From positions 1 to 16,255 of the forward strand of contig JAXDBV010000280.1 in the NCBI GenBank assembly GCA_034678415.1: 16,255 bases of DNA, read 5' to 3'. A program made the translations under genes and the position numbers. Below, piece after piece: positions 6,744 through 14,833 of this stretch. The notes under the pieces were generated by a model. It did no database searches. It saw nothing but the letters and a program-made list of their open reading frames with translations, and was not told where the DNA came from. The first letter of the stretch is position 1; each line of letters starts with the position of its first letter. The stretch is from JAXDBV01 sp034678415 (GTDB lineage Bacteria; Bacteroidota; Bacteroidia; Bacteroidales; VadinHA17).

Positions 6744-9131
6744 ATGAAAAAGCTTTCTCTGTTACTGGTTGCATTAACTGTCATTTGCATTGCATCATCC
6801 CAGGTTCCTCAGGCCTTCAGTTACCAGGCGCTGGTCAGGAATTCATCGGGCGATGTGGTAGTCAACCAGAATGTTTCTTTTGAGATCAGTATACTGAGCG
6901 GATCGGTGACGGGTGACGCGGTATATACTGAAAGACATACCGGGCAGACAAATGCCCAGGGAATTGTGGCGCTCGAGCTGGGCAAAGGAAATATTGTATC
7001 CGGCAGTATGAGTACTATAGACTGGCAATCAAATACATACTATCTGAAAGTCGCCGTTGATGTCACAGGAGGCACGAACTTTATTTTGACGGGTGTCTCT
7101 CAGATCTTAAGTGTGCCTTATGCCCTGTTTGCCGAAAAAGCCGGCAACGGATTCAGCGGTGATTATGCTGACCTGACAAATACACCGGACCTTTTTGATG
7201 GTACATGGTACAGCCTGACCGGCAAACCCGAATTGTTCTCCGGAAGTTATAATGACCTTACCGACAGGCCGGTTCTATTCTCCGGCAGTTACAATGACCT
7301 GGCAGATAAACCGGTTCTTTTCAGCGGAAGCTTTACTGAACTGACAAACACACCCTCCACTCTGGCCGGTTACGGGATCATCGATGGAGCTCCAATGAAT
7401 CATACCCACAACGATGCTACTGCCATTACCGCCGGTTTTATGAGCGCTCCCGATAAGGTTAAGCTGGACGGTTTATCCAATTACGTTCATCCCTCAACCC
7501 ATTCCTGGTCAATGATGACCGGTACACCAACAACCCTCGGTGGTTATGGTATTGCCGATGCCATGAGCACATCCCACGCAGCCAACGGTATTACTTCCTC
7601 CCATATTACAAACTGGAACACAGCCTTTGGGTGGGGGAATCATGCCACGGCAGGCTATCTCACCGGATATACCGAAACCGACCCGGTGTTTACAGCCCAC
7701 CCGGTACAGGGCATTACATCAACCAATATCACCAACTGGAACACAGCCTTTGGGTGGGGGAATCATGCTCCGGCAGGGTACCTCACCGGATATACCGAAA
7801 CCGACCCGGTGTTTCTTGCTCACCCGGCACAGGGCATCACTTCAGCCAATATCACGAACTGGAATACGGCCTTTGGCTGGGGGAATCATGCCACGGCAGG
7901 CTACCTCACTGCATATACCGAGACCGACCCGGTGTTTCTTGCACACCCGGCACAGGGCATTACATCAACCAATATTACCAACTGGAACACTGCCTTTGGC
8001 TGGGGAAATCATGCCGGATTATACAGGCCTGCAGCTTATGTTCCTGCATGGAGTGAGATCACCGGTAATCCTTTCAGCATCAGCACACCGGTGAATAATC
8101 AGCTCCTGAGATATAACGGTACTTCTGCCCGGTGGGAAAACTGGACCCCCGATTATCTCACGGCGTATACCGAAACGGATCCTGTTTGGATAGCTGACTC
8201 TTCCAGCTATTATATGAAGTCGAGTTTACAGATGTCGGGCCATGCCCAGGTACACTGGGACAACCTGACCAACAGGCCCGTCTTTTTCAGCGGGAGCTAT
8301 ACTGATTTAACGGATGTACCCGCACAGATAGATGAGGACAGGTCGGATGATGTCACGGTGACGGGCGATCAAACCATCGCCGGTGTTAAAACCTTTACCG
8401 GCACCATTGATGCCGGCAACAACACGATAATAAATGTTGCCGCCCCGGTCAACAGTACTGATGCTGTGAACAAGGCGTATCTGGATGCTGCCATTGAAAA
8501 TATCTACAATGATTTTCTCAATGCAGGGTTAAATGGGATCGTCAGGGATATTGACGGGAATGTTTACAAAACCATAAAGATAGGCCTCCAGGTATGGATG
8601 GCCGAGAATCTCCGAACCTCAACGTACAGGAACGGTACCCCCATTCCCGAGGTGGATGATGCGGCTACCTGGAGTACTCTGACCACCGGCGCCTATTGCT
8701 GGTATAATAATGACTCGGCAACAAATGACATGCTCTATGGAAAATTATATAACTGGTATGCGGTGACCGATCCCGGCCTTTTATGTCCTGCCGGATGGCA
8801 TATCCCTTCTGATCTGGAGGTACAGGCCCTGAGAGATTCCCTGGGCGGGACCGATGTGGCGGGTGGTATGATCAAAGCCACCGGTACATCTTACTGGCTG
8901 ACCCCGAATACAGGAGCTACCAACGAGAGCGACTTCACCGCCCTGCCCGCAGGGCACCGTAGCTCCAGTGCAGTGTATAATAATATAACCATGAATGGTT
9001 ACTGGTGGTCTGCCACTCAAATAGGAGTAAACGATGCATGGAATTACTATGTCTCATACAACTCTGCTGCCTTCTCCAGAGGAACTCCCAATAAAAAAAC
9101 AGGATTCTCTGTGCGCTGTGTCAAGGATTGA
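6744..9131 (+). CDS. Secreted FISUMP-domain protein with tail-fibre-like repeats
   Basis: Surface or secreted protein of 795 residues. A signal peptide covers about 1-19. Residues 20-132 form the N-terminal domain common in Bacteroidota (QAFSYQALVRNSSG to SVPYALFAEKAG). Residues 134-203 are five 14-residue units of the PVLFSGSYNDL type. Residues 204-282 contain LAGYGI/LGGYGI modules like those of phage tail fibres. Residues 283-424 carry the 41-residue repeat NWNTAFGWGNHATAGYLT..YTETDPVF. Residues 542-582 (TIAGVKTFTG, NAA/NKAYLD type) resemble trimeric fibre shafts. Residues 598-795 match the Fibrobacter succinogenes major paralogous (FISUMP) domain (GLQVWMAENLRT, YGKLYNWYAV, CPAGWHIPSD, GYWWSAT, GFSVRCVKD). 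Adhesion or display on the cell surface is inference; no sorting domain such as Por-secretion is visible. It appears monocistronic. Confidence 0.85.
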   Translation: MKKLSLLLVALTVICIASSQVPQAFSYQALVRNSSGDVVVNQNVSFEISILSGSVTGDAVYTERHTGQTNAQGIVALELGKGNIVSGSMSTIDWQSNTYYLKVAVDVTGGTNFILTGVSQILSVPYALFAEKAGNGFSGDYADLTNTPDLFDGTWYSLTGKPELFSGSYNDLTDRPVLFSGSYNDLADKPVLFSGSFTELTNTPSTLAGYGIIDGAPMNHTHNDATAITAGFMSAPDKVKLDGLSNYVHPSTHSWSMMTGTPTTLGGYGIADAMSTSHAANGITSSHITNWNTAFGWGNHATAGYLTGYTETDPVFTAHPVQGITSTNITNWNTAFGWGNHAPAGYLTGYTETDPVFLAHPAQGITSANITNWNTAFGWGNHATAGYLTAYTETDPVFLAHPAQGITSTNITNWNTAFGWGNHAGLYRPAAYVPAWSEITGNPFSISTPVNNQLLRYNGTSARWENWTPDYLTAYTETDPVWIADSSSYYMKSSLQMSGHAQVHWDNLTNRPVFFSGSYTDLTDVPAQIDEDRSDDVTVTGDQTIAGVKTFTGTIDAGNNTIINVAAPVNSTDAVNKAYLDAAIENIYNDFLNAGLNGIVRDIDGNVYKTIKIGLQVWMAENLRTSTYRNGTPIPEVDDAATWSTLTTGAYCWYNNDSATNDMLYGKLYNWYAVTDPGLLCPAGWHIPSDLEVQALRDSLGGTDVAGGMIKATGTSYWLTPNTGATNESDFTALPAGHRSSSAVYNNITMNGYWWSATQIGVNDAWNYYVSYNSAAFSRGTPNKKTGFSVRCVKD
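7143..7352 (+). repeat. 42-base coding tandem repeat (5 units)
   Basis: Within the FISUMP gene, five successive 14-codon units begin around residues 134, 148, 162, 176 and 190. The third to fifth are close in protein sequence (P-[EV]-LFSGS[YF]..L). A related isolated copy (FFSGSYTDLTDVP) recurs near 8280-8320. Confidence 0.75.
7590..8013 (+). repeat. 123-base coding tandem repeat (3 full units + 1 partial)
   Basis: Exact 123-base spacing of the AACTGGAA motif (starts 7611, 7734, 7857, 7980) shows three full 41-codon units and a fourth that stops after GWGNHA. Units are nearly identical at DNA level, including silent positions, over long stretches such as GCCTTTGG.TGGGG.AATCATG. This implies recent duplication or gene conversion. 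Confidence 0.92.
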
Positions 9132-9537
9132 AAGACCACAAAACATTTCAGTAAAAGGGATAACCATTACATAGCAGACCAGTTCATCTTATGCATGCAA
9201 ACCTGGATGGAGGAAGTGCTTCTTAATGCCAGCCTCTGAACCAGGACCGTTGACCACGGTACATCAGTCGTGATCCAGGAACTCCCTTCCTTGCACCCGT
9301 CATAACTAAACAGGTCGAATCTTCCGATTTGTAAGAAGGTTATACCTCTGCAAGACCATAACTTAAGGGGTATTGAGCCCCGGGATTCCGTTGTCAAACA
9401 TGGATTATCTGAGCCGTCTAAACCCGGAGGGCTCATATCATCTTTATTCACAATTACTTACGGAATTTATAAAAATTATGGCATGTATTTTGCACTTCGT
9501 TGGGTGAAGAGAATAAGTTCTTCTAAAACGTAAAGAA
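9132..9537. other. Intergenic gap, no gene seen
   Basis: About 400 bases lie between two plus-strand genes. A 94-codon minus-strand frame (9451 to 9167) has unusual composition and no recognisable family, so it is not called. TATTTTG (9486-9492) could be a -7-like element for the next gene but lacks a good -33 partner. A short ACCGT/ACGGT hairpin near 9247-9261 has no T-run. Confidence 0.45.
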
Positions 9538-10989
9538 ATGAAAAAGTCAGTTATCACATCGATCCTTGCAGTCCTGACAGCCGCCATGACGATAGTCAGC
9601 GCCCAGGACTACCCGGAAGAATACCTCGGCCTGCCGGGGGACAATCTTAACCTCTATGCCGTCATGAAGCTGTTCCAGGAATCAGAGACACTGGAGGCTT
9701 TTGAGAGAAACCTGAATGAAGAGAATTCCAGGATCAACAACCTCGACCTGAACGGTGATAACCTTGTTGACTATTTAACCGTTACAGACTATCCTGACGG
9801 CAATGTTCATACCATAGTATTAAGAGCAGTGCTTGGACGCAACGATTACCAGGATGTGGCTGTATTCACTGTGGAACGGTTCCGCAACGGTTCTGTGCAG
9901 ATACAGCTCGTTGGCGATGAAGCCCTGTATGGTAAGAATTATATCATTGAGCCTAATTACGCTGAGACGCCTAACCCGGGTTATGTTGGGAAATACGGAT
10001 ACAGGCGTAACGTTACGGTGGTCACCACCTCGTATTACGATATTGCGGCCTGGCCCGTTATCAGGTTCATCTACCTGCCGACATACATTGGCTGGCGTTC
10101 GGCCTGGTACTGGGGATACTACCCTGTATACTGGAATCCCTGGAGGCCTTACTACTGGCACTTCTATTACGGTTACCATTATCACTGGCACCATCACTAT
10201 TACGCGCACTATCGTTACTGTGACAGGTTCCGCTTCCACAGGTACCATGACTACTATTACAGCAGGATAAGGGTGCACTCACCCCTGGTCGTGATCAATA
10301 TCAACAAGGGGAATTACAAGAAGACCTATTCTCGTCCTGAGATGAGACGGGAAGGTGAAGCACTCTATACAAGGACATATGGCAACCAGGGAGGAAGGGA
10401 ACGGAGTAGTGCAGCAGTTGCACCACAGGCCAGAAGGAGTACCAGCGCACAGCCTGTTCGCACAGGCACCTCAACCCGTACGGCTTCGGGTACCAAGGGA
10501 AGGACTTCTGCAGCGGTAAGCAACCGGGAGAACAACTCCAGTGCAAATCGCAACACGGTGGTTGCGAGGCGCACGGAGCCGGCAGCAGCTGAAAGGGCCA
10601 TCTCTACCCGCAGTTCAACCGGTCATGCCAGTGCTGTACGGACGCCATCCTCAACGACCGTTAAAAGAAACGCCTCCGTTTCATCGTCAGGCCGTCAGGC
10701 TGCAACTGTCCGCAGTTCCTCTGCTGGAACACATGGCCAGACAGTGACCAAATCAGCAACCGTACGGCATAGCAGCCCGTCACGCAGCTCACACGCCACT
10801 GTGTCGGCCAGGTCATCGGCTCCGAAGACAGCCGGCCAGAAAACAGCACCCGCCCGAACCTCTTCGAGACCTTCGGCGACTGTGAACAGATCATCAGGCC
10901 AGCAGAAAAGCACCGGCCACAGCCGGACAACACAACAACAGAGTAAAAGCAGCAGGGATTCGGGGAACAGCAGGACATCACGCAGGTAA
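9538..10989 (+). CDS. Secreted protein with aromatic/His-rich core and basic low-complexity tail
   Basis: Exported protein of 483 residues, with a signal peptide at about 1-22 (ending VSAQD). Residues 25-140 form a folded domain seen in many Bacteroidota secreted hypotheticals (LDLNGDNLVDYLTVTDYPDG, TIVLRAVLG, IQLVGDEALYGKNYIIEP). The DLNGDNLVDY segment looks like a calcium-binding-type loop. Residues 165-245 are extremely rich in Tyr, Trp and His (YYWHFYYGYHYHWHHHYY). Residues 285-483 are low-complexity, Ser/Thr/Ala/Arg/Gln-rich and strongly basic, ending SGNSRTSRR. The frame is kept through the whole tail, and a strong terminator follows. I do not know its function; metal or polyanion binding by the His and Arg regions is speculation. 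It appears monocistronic. Confidence 0.8.
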   Translation: MKKSVITSILAVLTAAMTIVSAQDYPEEYLGLPGDNLNLYAVMKLFQESETLEAFERNLNEENSRINNLDLNGDNLVDYLTVTDYPDGNVHTIVLRAVLGRNDYQDVAVFTVERFRNGSVQIQLVGDEALYGKNYIIEPNYAETPNPGYVGKYGYRRNVTVVTTSYYDIAAWPVIRFIYLPTYIGWRSAWYWGYYPVYWNPWRPYYWHFYYGYHYHWHHHYYAHYRYCDRFRFHRYHDYYYSRIRVHSPLVVININKGNYKKTYSRPEMRREGEALYTRTYGNQGGRERSSAAVAPQARRSTSAQPVRTGTSTRTASGTKGRTSAAVSNRENNSSANRNTVVARRTEPAAAERAISTRSSTGHASAVRTPSSTTVKRNASVSSSGRQAATVRSSSAGTHGQTVTKSATVRHSSPSRSSHATVSARSSAPKTAGQKTAPARTSSRPSATVNRSSGQQKSTGHSRTTQQQSKSSRDSGNSRTSRR

Positions 10990-11012
10990 CCGGACTTTAA
11001 TACATACCATCC

Positions 11013-11041
11013 ATGGGGCACAGCGTTGCCCCATTTTTTTT
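11013..11041 (+). terminator. Intrinsic terminator after the basic-tail protein
   Basis: ATGGGGCA (11013-11020) and TGCCCCAT (11027-11034) form a perfect 8-base stem around a 6-base loop, followed by eight T (11034-11041). It lies 24 bases after the stop codon. Confidence 0.9.
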
Positions 11042-11171
11042 ACCATTAATAAAATTACCACGTTCGAATAGGATCATTGATATCTCCGGCAGTATATCCA
11101 TAATTTGGTTTTCCTGGTCATCATTCCGGAGATGTGTATCATACCTGCTGATAATTATTAAGGCATGCAAA

Positions 11172-11205
11172 ATAAAAAAACCCGGCAGTTTTTTATTGCC
11201 GGGTT
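11172..11205 (-). terminator. Intrinsic terminator of the cadherin-like lipoprotein gene
   Basis: AACCCGGCA (11179-11187) and TGCCGGGTT (11197-11205) form a perfect 9-base stem with a 9-base loop. Read on the minus strand it is followed by a T-run (complement of the A-run at 11173-11180), 25 bases after the minus-strand stop at 11230. Together with the plus-strand terminator at 11013 it separates convergent genes. Confidence 0.9.
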
Positions 11206-11229
11206 AGTAATTAAAATGTGTAATATACC

Positions 11230-12051
11230 TTATTCTACAGTCATAAAATACGCAAAGTTGTAGCCGGTATATGTAATAAAGTCGGCAGCATTGTTTGGCA
11301 CAGTATTGCCAAAGGAAAGAGCTGTAAAGTATACGGTGTGATTTACTGTTTGTGTAGCCCAGGAATGGTTACCGCTGATATCATATACAGCCATGATCCA
11401 GTAATTACCGGCAGGTATTTTTACAGGTGTTACATCCAGCGATACAATGCCATCTGTATTAACCACTCCCTGTTCACTGACGGTTACCAGATCACCCGGA
11501 ACATTATTGTTATCCTCATACAATGCCATTTGCACCCGGGCACCTGTATTTCTCCCAATCAGGTTGAGAGATAATAGTGTGCCGCTTTGCAGCAAAGTGT
11601 GTTTTGTCCCCAGGAGATAATTCGAACCGAATCCGGGATTACCGGTCATACCTGCCTGACTGTAGATACCTGCAAAGACTGTAGTGATATTATTCAGGTA
11701 GATGGAAATATTGACCGTCTTTTCATCACCGTCACAGGTTACTTCTGCCACACCGGTTATTACGGGGTTGGTTTCATAATCGAACAGGCCGGGATTGGCA
11801 ACGGTCAGAACCCCGGTGGTTGAACTAACAACAAATGCGCCCGAAGGATTGGTTGATGAAAGGGTGTAAGTAATATCGCCCTTGCTGGCGGCAGCGATGA
11901 TTTTTCCTATGACCATCCCGTCAGTGGGATTCTCATCGATCAGGGTAACAAAATCGGATGCAATGAACAGGGTTTCTTCATCATCCTTGTTGCAGGTATT
12001 GAACAGGAGGACGATCAACAACAGTAAAGAGATGAAGGCGGCACGTTTCAT
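11230..12051 (-). CDS. Cadherin-like lipoprotein with C-terminal beta-sandwich
   Basis: Lipoprotein of 273 residues, taking the ATG at 12051. The frame is open 22 codons further upstream, but only this start puts a proper signal peptide (MKRAAFISLLLLIVLLF) before Cys20 and the NKDDEE tail. Residues 28-121 resemble a cadherin-type repeat (IDENPTDGMVIGKI, FVVSSTTGVLTV, LFDYET). Residues 125-273 resemble a beta-sandwich found in many extracellular bacterial proteins (ARVQMALYEDNNNVPGDLVT, IPAGNYWIMAVY). It should be anchored in the outer membrane, possibly at the surface; the post-Cys acidic stretch is compatible with a surface export signal, but this is inference. Its role is unknown; ligand or glycan binding is possible. 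A strong intrinsic terminator follows. Confidence 0.82.
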   Translation of the reverse strand: MKRAAFISLLLLIVLLFNTCNKDDEETLFIASDFVTLIDENPTDGMVIGKIIAAASKGDITYTLSSTNPSGAFVVSSTTGVLTVANPGLFDYETNPVITGVAEVTCDGDEKTVNISIYLNNITTVFAGIYSQAGMTGNPGFGSNYLLGTKHTLLQSGTLLSLNLIGRNTGARVQMALYEDNNNVPGDLVTVSEQGVVNTDGIVSLDVTPVKIPAGNYWIMAVYDISGNHSWATQTVNHTVYFTALSFGNTVPNNAADFITYTGYNFAYFMTVE

Positions 12052-12494
12052 TTTTGGTAGATGTATTAATAATGTAAATATCAATAAATTTGGATAAAAA
12101 TCCAAAGTTTCTTGCAATATCTACAGAATACTTCTATTTTCCACGGCTTCGCGGGCATGTTTTTAATGTCTTTGGGAATATGAGCCAGGAGAAAGAAAGG
12201 GATATGCATGAGGAGATAAGTGAACCGGATCAGAAACAATGCCGCTCCCTTGGTGTGGTAATGCCGGGTAGCCCGTCGTCCCGGCTTTTGCTGCCCAGAT
12301 CATGTTTCCCGGGCAAATTTCACCGGGGAAACATCCACCGCTGAACGGCTTAACAGTTCCTCCCGTTATGAAGTCCCAGGCCAATGAACGAAAAATGGTT
12401 AGCATTTATATGCATCTTTTTGTTCAAATAATGTCGAACTCAAGTTATATTAGCATCCTGAAATCATCGAATGGTTTTTGCACCTGTACATCAA
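12052..12494. other. Divergent intergenic region with hairpins
   Basis: This ~440-base gap lies between the divergent lipoprotein and DUF1846 genes. No gene is recognised. It has AT-rich ends, where promoters would lie, and a GC-rich centre with inverted repeats: TTTGGAT/ATCCAAA (12089-12106), GCCGGG/CCCGGC (12263-12285, then TTTT) and ATGTTTCCC/GGGAAACAT (12302-12334). Confidence 0.5.
12302..12334. repeat. 9-base perfect inverted repeat
   Basis: ATGTTTCCC (12302-12310) and GGGAAACAT (12326-12334) are perfect inverted copies separated by 15 bases. There is no T-run on either side, so a terminator is unlikely; an operator or repeat-family remnant is possible. Confidence 0.4.
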
Positions 12495-14021
12495 ATGAAA
12501 AATACAAATCCTATTGGTTTTGATAATGATAAATACCTCCGGGAGCAGACTGGCGCTATTCTTGAAAGGGTGAACCGGTTTAACGACAAGCTGTACCTGG
12601 AGTTCGGAGGGAAGATTTTATACGATTACCATGCCGCCAGGGTACTCCCCGGTTTTGACCCGAACGTCAAGATACGCCTTCTGCAGATGTTGAAAGACAA
12701 GATTGATGTGATCCTGTGCATTCATGCAGGGGCTATTGAAAGGAGAAAGATAAGGGCTGATTTCGGGATCACCTATGATGCGGATGCGCTCAAAACCATT
12801 GACGATTTCAGGGAATGGGGTATTGATGTAACCGCTGTGGTGATAACCCGTTACCAGGATCAGCCCCCTGTCAGGACGTTCAAGAACAAGCTTGAGCTGA
12901 GGGGTATGAAGGTTTATGTACACTATCCGACCAGGGGATACCCGACGGATATTGACCTGATCGTAAGTGATGAGGGGTACGGGGCCAATGAATACATCAG
13001 AACCAGCCATCCCATCGTAATCCTCACCGGGCCGGGGCCGGGCAGCGGAAAGCTGGCTACCTGCCTGTCGAATCTCTACCATGAATACAAAAACGGGGTA
13101 AAGGCCGGGTATGCAAAATTCGAAACATTTCCCATATGGGACCTGCCGATTGACCATAAGGTGAACGTGGCCTACGAGGCCGCCACCGTGGACCTGAAAG
13201 ACGAGGTCATGACCGATGAATTTCATTGGAGAGCATACCATGAGAAAGTGGTCAATTATAACCGTGATATCGAAGCGTTTCATTTGCTGAAAAGGATCCT
13301 TGAGAAGATTACCGGAGGGGAATCCATGTACCAGTCTCCAACCGATATGGGGGTGAACCGTGTCAGTTCAGGGATCGTGGATGATCATGCTATCTCCGAA
13401 GCTTCCCACCAGGAGATTATACGGAGATACTTCAGATGTGCCGTGGAATATGCGATGGGTATCGTGGATAAGGAGACCCTCAACCGGGCTGTTCAGACTA
13501 TGTGCAAGGTGGGTGCGGTAGTGGAAGATCGCAAGGTGGTGCTGCCTGCAAGGCAAGCTGCAAAGGACGCGGAAAAAAACGGGAAAGGTAATGAAGGAAT
13601 CTTCTGCGGCGCCGCCATCGAACTGCACAACGGCCCCATCATAACAGGTAAAAACTCTCCACTAATGCATGCCGCTTCCAGCCTGATCCTGAATGCCACC
13701 AAATACCTGTCAGGGATCCCCGATAATATGCACCTCCTTCCCAAAAACATTATTGACTCGGTCACCTATATGAAAAAGGAGATACTGAAAGGCAAGATGG
13801 TCAGCCTGGATGTGGAGGAGACACTGATCCTGCTTGGTATAAGCGCCCTGTATAACCCCGCGGCACAGATGGCCATGGAAAATTTAAAATACCTGCGCGA
13901 TTGTGAGGTGCACCTTACCCATATCCCCACACCGGGAGACGAGGCAGGATTGCGGAAGCTTCAGCTAAACGTGACCTGCGATCCCGAGTTCTCAAGTAAA
14001 AGCCTTTTTATTGGCAGCTGA
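12495..14021 (+). CDS. DUF1846 family protein
   Basis: Protein of 508 residues from the ATG at 12495. An upstream in-frame ATG at 12471 would add eight residues, but the family normally starts just before the IGFDNDKYL motif, so the inner start is preferred. The whole length matches the DUF1846 family of about 500 residues, cytosolic and without signal or membrane segments. Conserved family stretches include GGKILYDYHAARVLPGF, ITGKNSPLMHA, SPTDMGVN and EASHQEIIRRY. Residues 179-186 read GPGPGSGK, a glycine-rich loop resembling a Walker A motif, followed by LATCLS. Biochemical function is not established to my knowledge; nucleotide binding through this loop is inference. It stands alone, convergent with the radical-SAM gene. 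Confidence 0.9.
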   Translation: MKNTNPIGFDNDKYLREQTGAILERVNRFNDKLYLEFGGKILYDYHAARVLPGFDPNVKIRLLQMLKDKIDVILCIHAGAIERRKIRADFGITYDADALKTIDDFREWGIDVTAVVITRYQDQPPVRTFKNKLELRGMKVYVHYPTRGYPTDIDLIVSDEGYGANEYIRTSHPIVILTGPGPGSGKLATCLSNLYHEYKNGVKAGYAKFETFPIWDLPIDHKVNVAYEAATVDLKDEVMTDEFHWRAYHEKVVNYNRDIEAFHLLKRILEKITGGESMYQSPTDMGVNRVSSGIVDDHAISEASHQEIIRRYFRCAVEYAMGIVDKETLNRAVQTMCKVGAVVEDRKVVLPARQAAKDAEKNGKGNEGIFCGAAIELHNGPIITGKNSPLMHAASSLILNATKYLSGIPDNMHLLPKNIIDSVTYMKKEILKGKMVSLDVEETLILLGISALYNPAAQMAMENLKYLRDCEVHLTHIPTPGDEAGLRKLQLNVTCDPEFSSKSLFIGS

Positions 14022-14035
14022 GCAGGATACCTGCT
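14021..14035 (+). other. Short hairpin at the DUF1846 stop
   Basis: AGCAGG and CCTGCT form a perfect 6-base stem with a 3-base loop, overlapping the last base of the stop codon. There is no T-run, so only a weak RNA-end or stability role could be suggested. Confidence 0.3.
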
Positions 14036-14077
14036 GATAACTGATCCAGCCGGCCGGCGGTGGAGACTCACTCACCT

Positions 14078-14833
14078 CTAAACGTTAACTCCCAGGTCAT
14101 AACGGATATTCCGCTCTGAACAGAAACGAACCACCAGCATTGCCTGGTCGCGGTAAAACTGCTGAAAATGCCTGACATCCCCTGCCTGTGGATTGTAGTT
14201 CCATCCGCCGAAATACAGATGGTCGACAAAATCCACCGTTTTTAAGAGATCATCAGGGTCTTGTTTCATCACTACAGGTGTGGGATATGGTTCTATGTGA
14301 ACATACGTTTCACAGCCGTTCAGATGCAATACCCTGAGGGCAGCGATCCTGTCAGCGTATGGAGCAGAATTGGGTTCCCACTTTCTGCGGAATCCCTCGT
14401 TCAGCGAGACCAGGCTTATACCATGGCGGTTGTTGGCAGGGAACCGGTCACGGTCAATAAGATCTACGGGCAGCCTGCCCTTGGTGAGGACGGAACACTC
14501 AATTCCATGGCTATTGATAAGTTCAATAAGCCTCAGGCTCATGTCTGTCACTTCAGGATACCCCGTCATGAAAGGATCTGTCGATAAACAGAGGTGTATA
14601 CAATCCGGCTTATTCCTGGCCCGGTGAAGCTCTCTACTCAGCAGTTCATAAGCATTGATCACGAGCCTTGGCGTGCACCACTCGTCGTAGCTCTTCACCC
14701 TCCCGTGGTGTTCAGCCATCATATAGGCGTAACAGGGATACCGGCAGCCATGATGACAGCCCAGCACATGGTTGATGGCATAAAACCCCAGGCCGCTTTT
14801 ATAAAGCAGTGATTTGCGGGTGATGGTTTCCAT
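14078..14833 (-). CDS. Radical SAM protein (SPL-like) with CX3CX3C motif
   Basis: Protein of 251 residues, probably a radical S-adenosylmethionine enzyme related to the spore-photoproduct-lyase-like group (COG1533 type). The N-terminal GCHHGCRYPCYAYMMAEHHG carries Cys26, Cys30 and Cys34, spaced CX3CX3C because of an inserted Pro, where the classic motif is CX3CX2C. Further similarity is seen in LCLSTDPFMTGYPEV (about 82-96), SVLTKGR (113-119), ISLVSLNEGFRRKWEP (138-153) and a late HIEPYPTPV (about 178-186), matching successive strands of the partial TIM barrel. Length is about what this group has without extra domains. Substrate is unknown. It is convergent with DUF1846, with 56 bases between the stops; no functional link is evident. 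Confidence 0.82.
   Translation of the reverse strand: METITRKSLLYKSGLGFYAINHVLGCHHGCRYPCYAYMMAEHHGRVKSYDEWCTPRLVINAYELLSRELHRARNKPDCIHLCLSTDPFMTGYPEVTDMSLRLIELINSHGIECSVLTKGRLPVDLIDRDRFPANNRHGISLVSLNEGFRRKWEPNSAPYADRIAALRVLHLNGCETYVHIEPYPTPVVMKQDPDDLLKTVDFVDHLYFGGWNYNPQAGDVRHFQQFYRDQAMLVVRFCSERNIRYDLGVNV

Noticed and set aside
7590..8013. Tandem repeats as a possible CRISPR array
   Set aside because: Units are contiguous, 123 bases long, in frame and without unique spacers; they encode protein repeats.
7627..8094. Long plus-strand frames overlapping the 123-base repeats
   Set aside because: They are out-of-frame shadows of the FISUMP gene; their internal repetition comes from the repeat DNA itself.
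9167..9451. 94-codon minus-strand frame between the FISUMP gene and the basic-tail gene
   Set aside because: Composition is unlike the neighbouring proteins (many Cys, Trp, Pro), there is no signal peptide or known motif, and it faces against both flanking genes.
9820..10278. 152-codon minus-strand frame of Val/Ile/Pro composition
   Set aside because: Its composition is the reverse-strand reading of Tyr/His/Asn codons in the secreted-protein gene.
12163..12405. 80-codon minus-strand frame in the divergent intergenic region
   Set aside because: Pro/Gly-rich composition from a GC-rich island with inverted repeats; no start context or family.
12618..13283. 221-codon minus-strand frame inside the DUF1846 gene
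   Set aside because: Shadow of a strongly conserved plus-strand gene.
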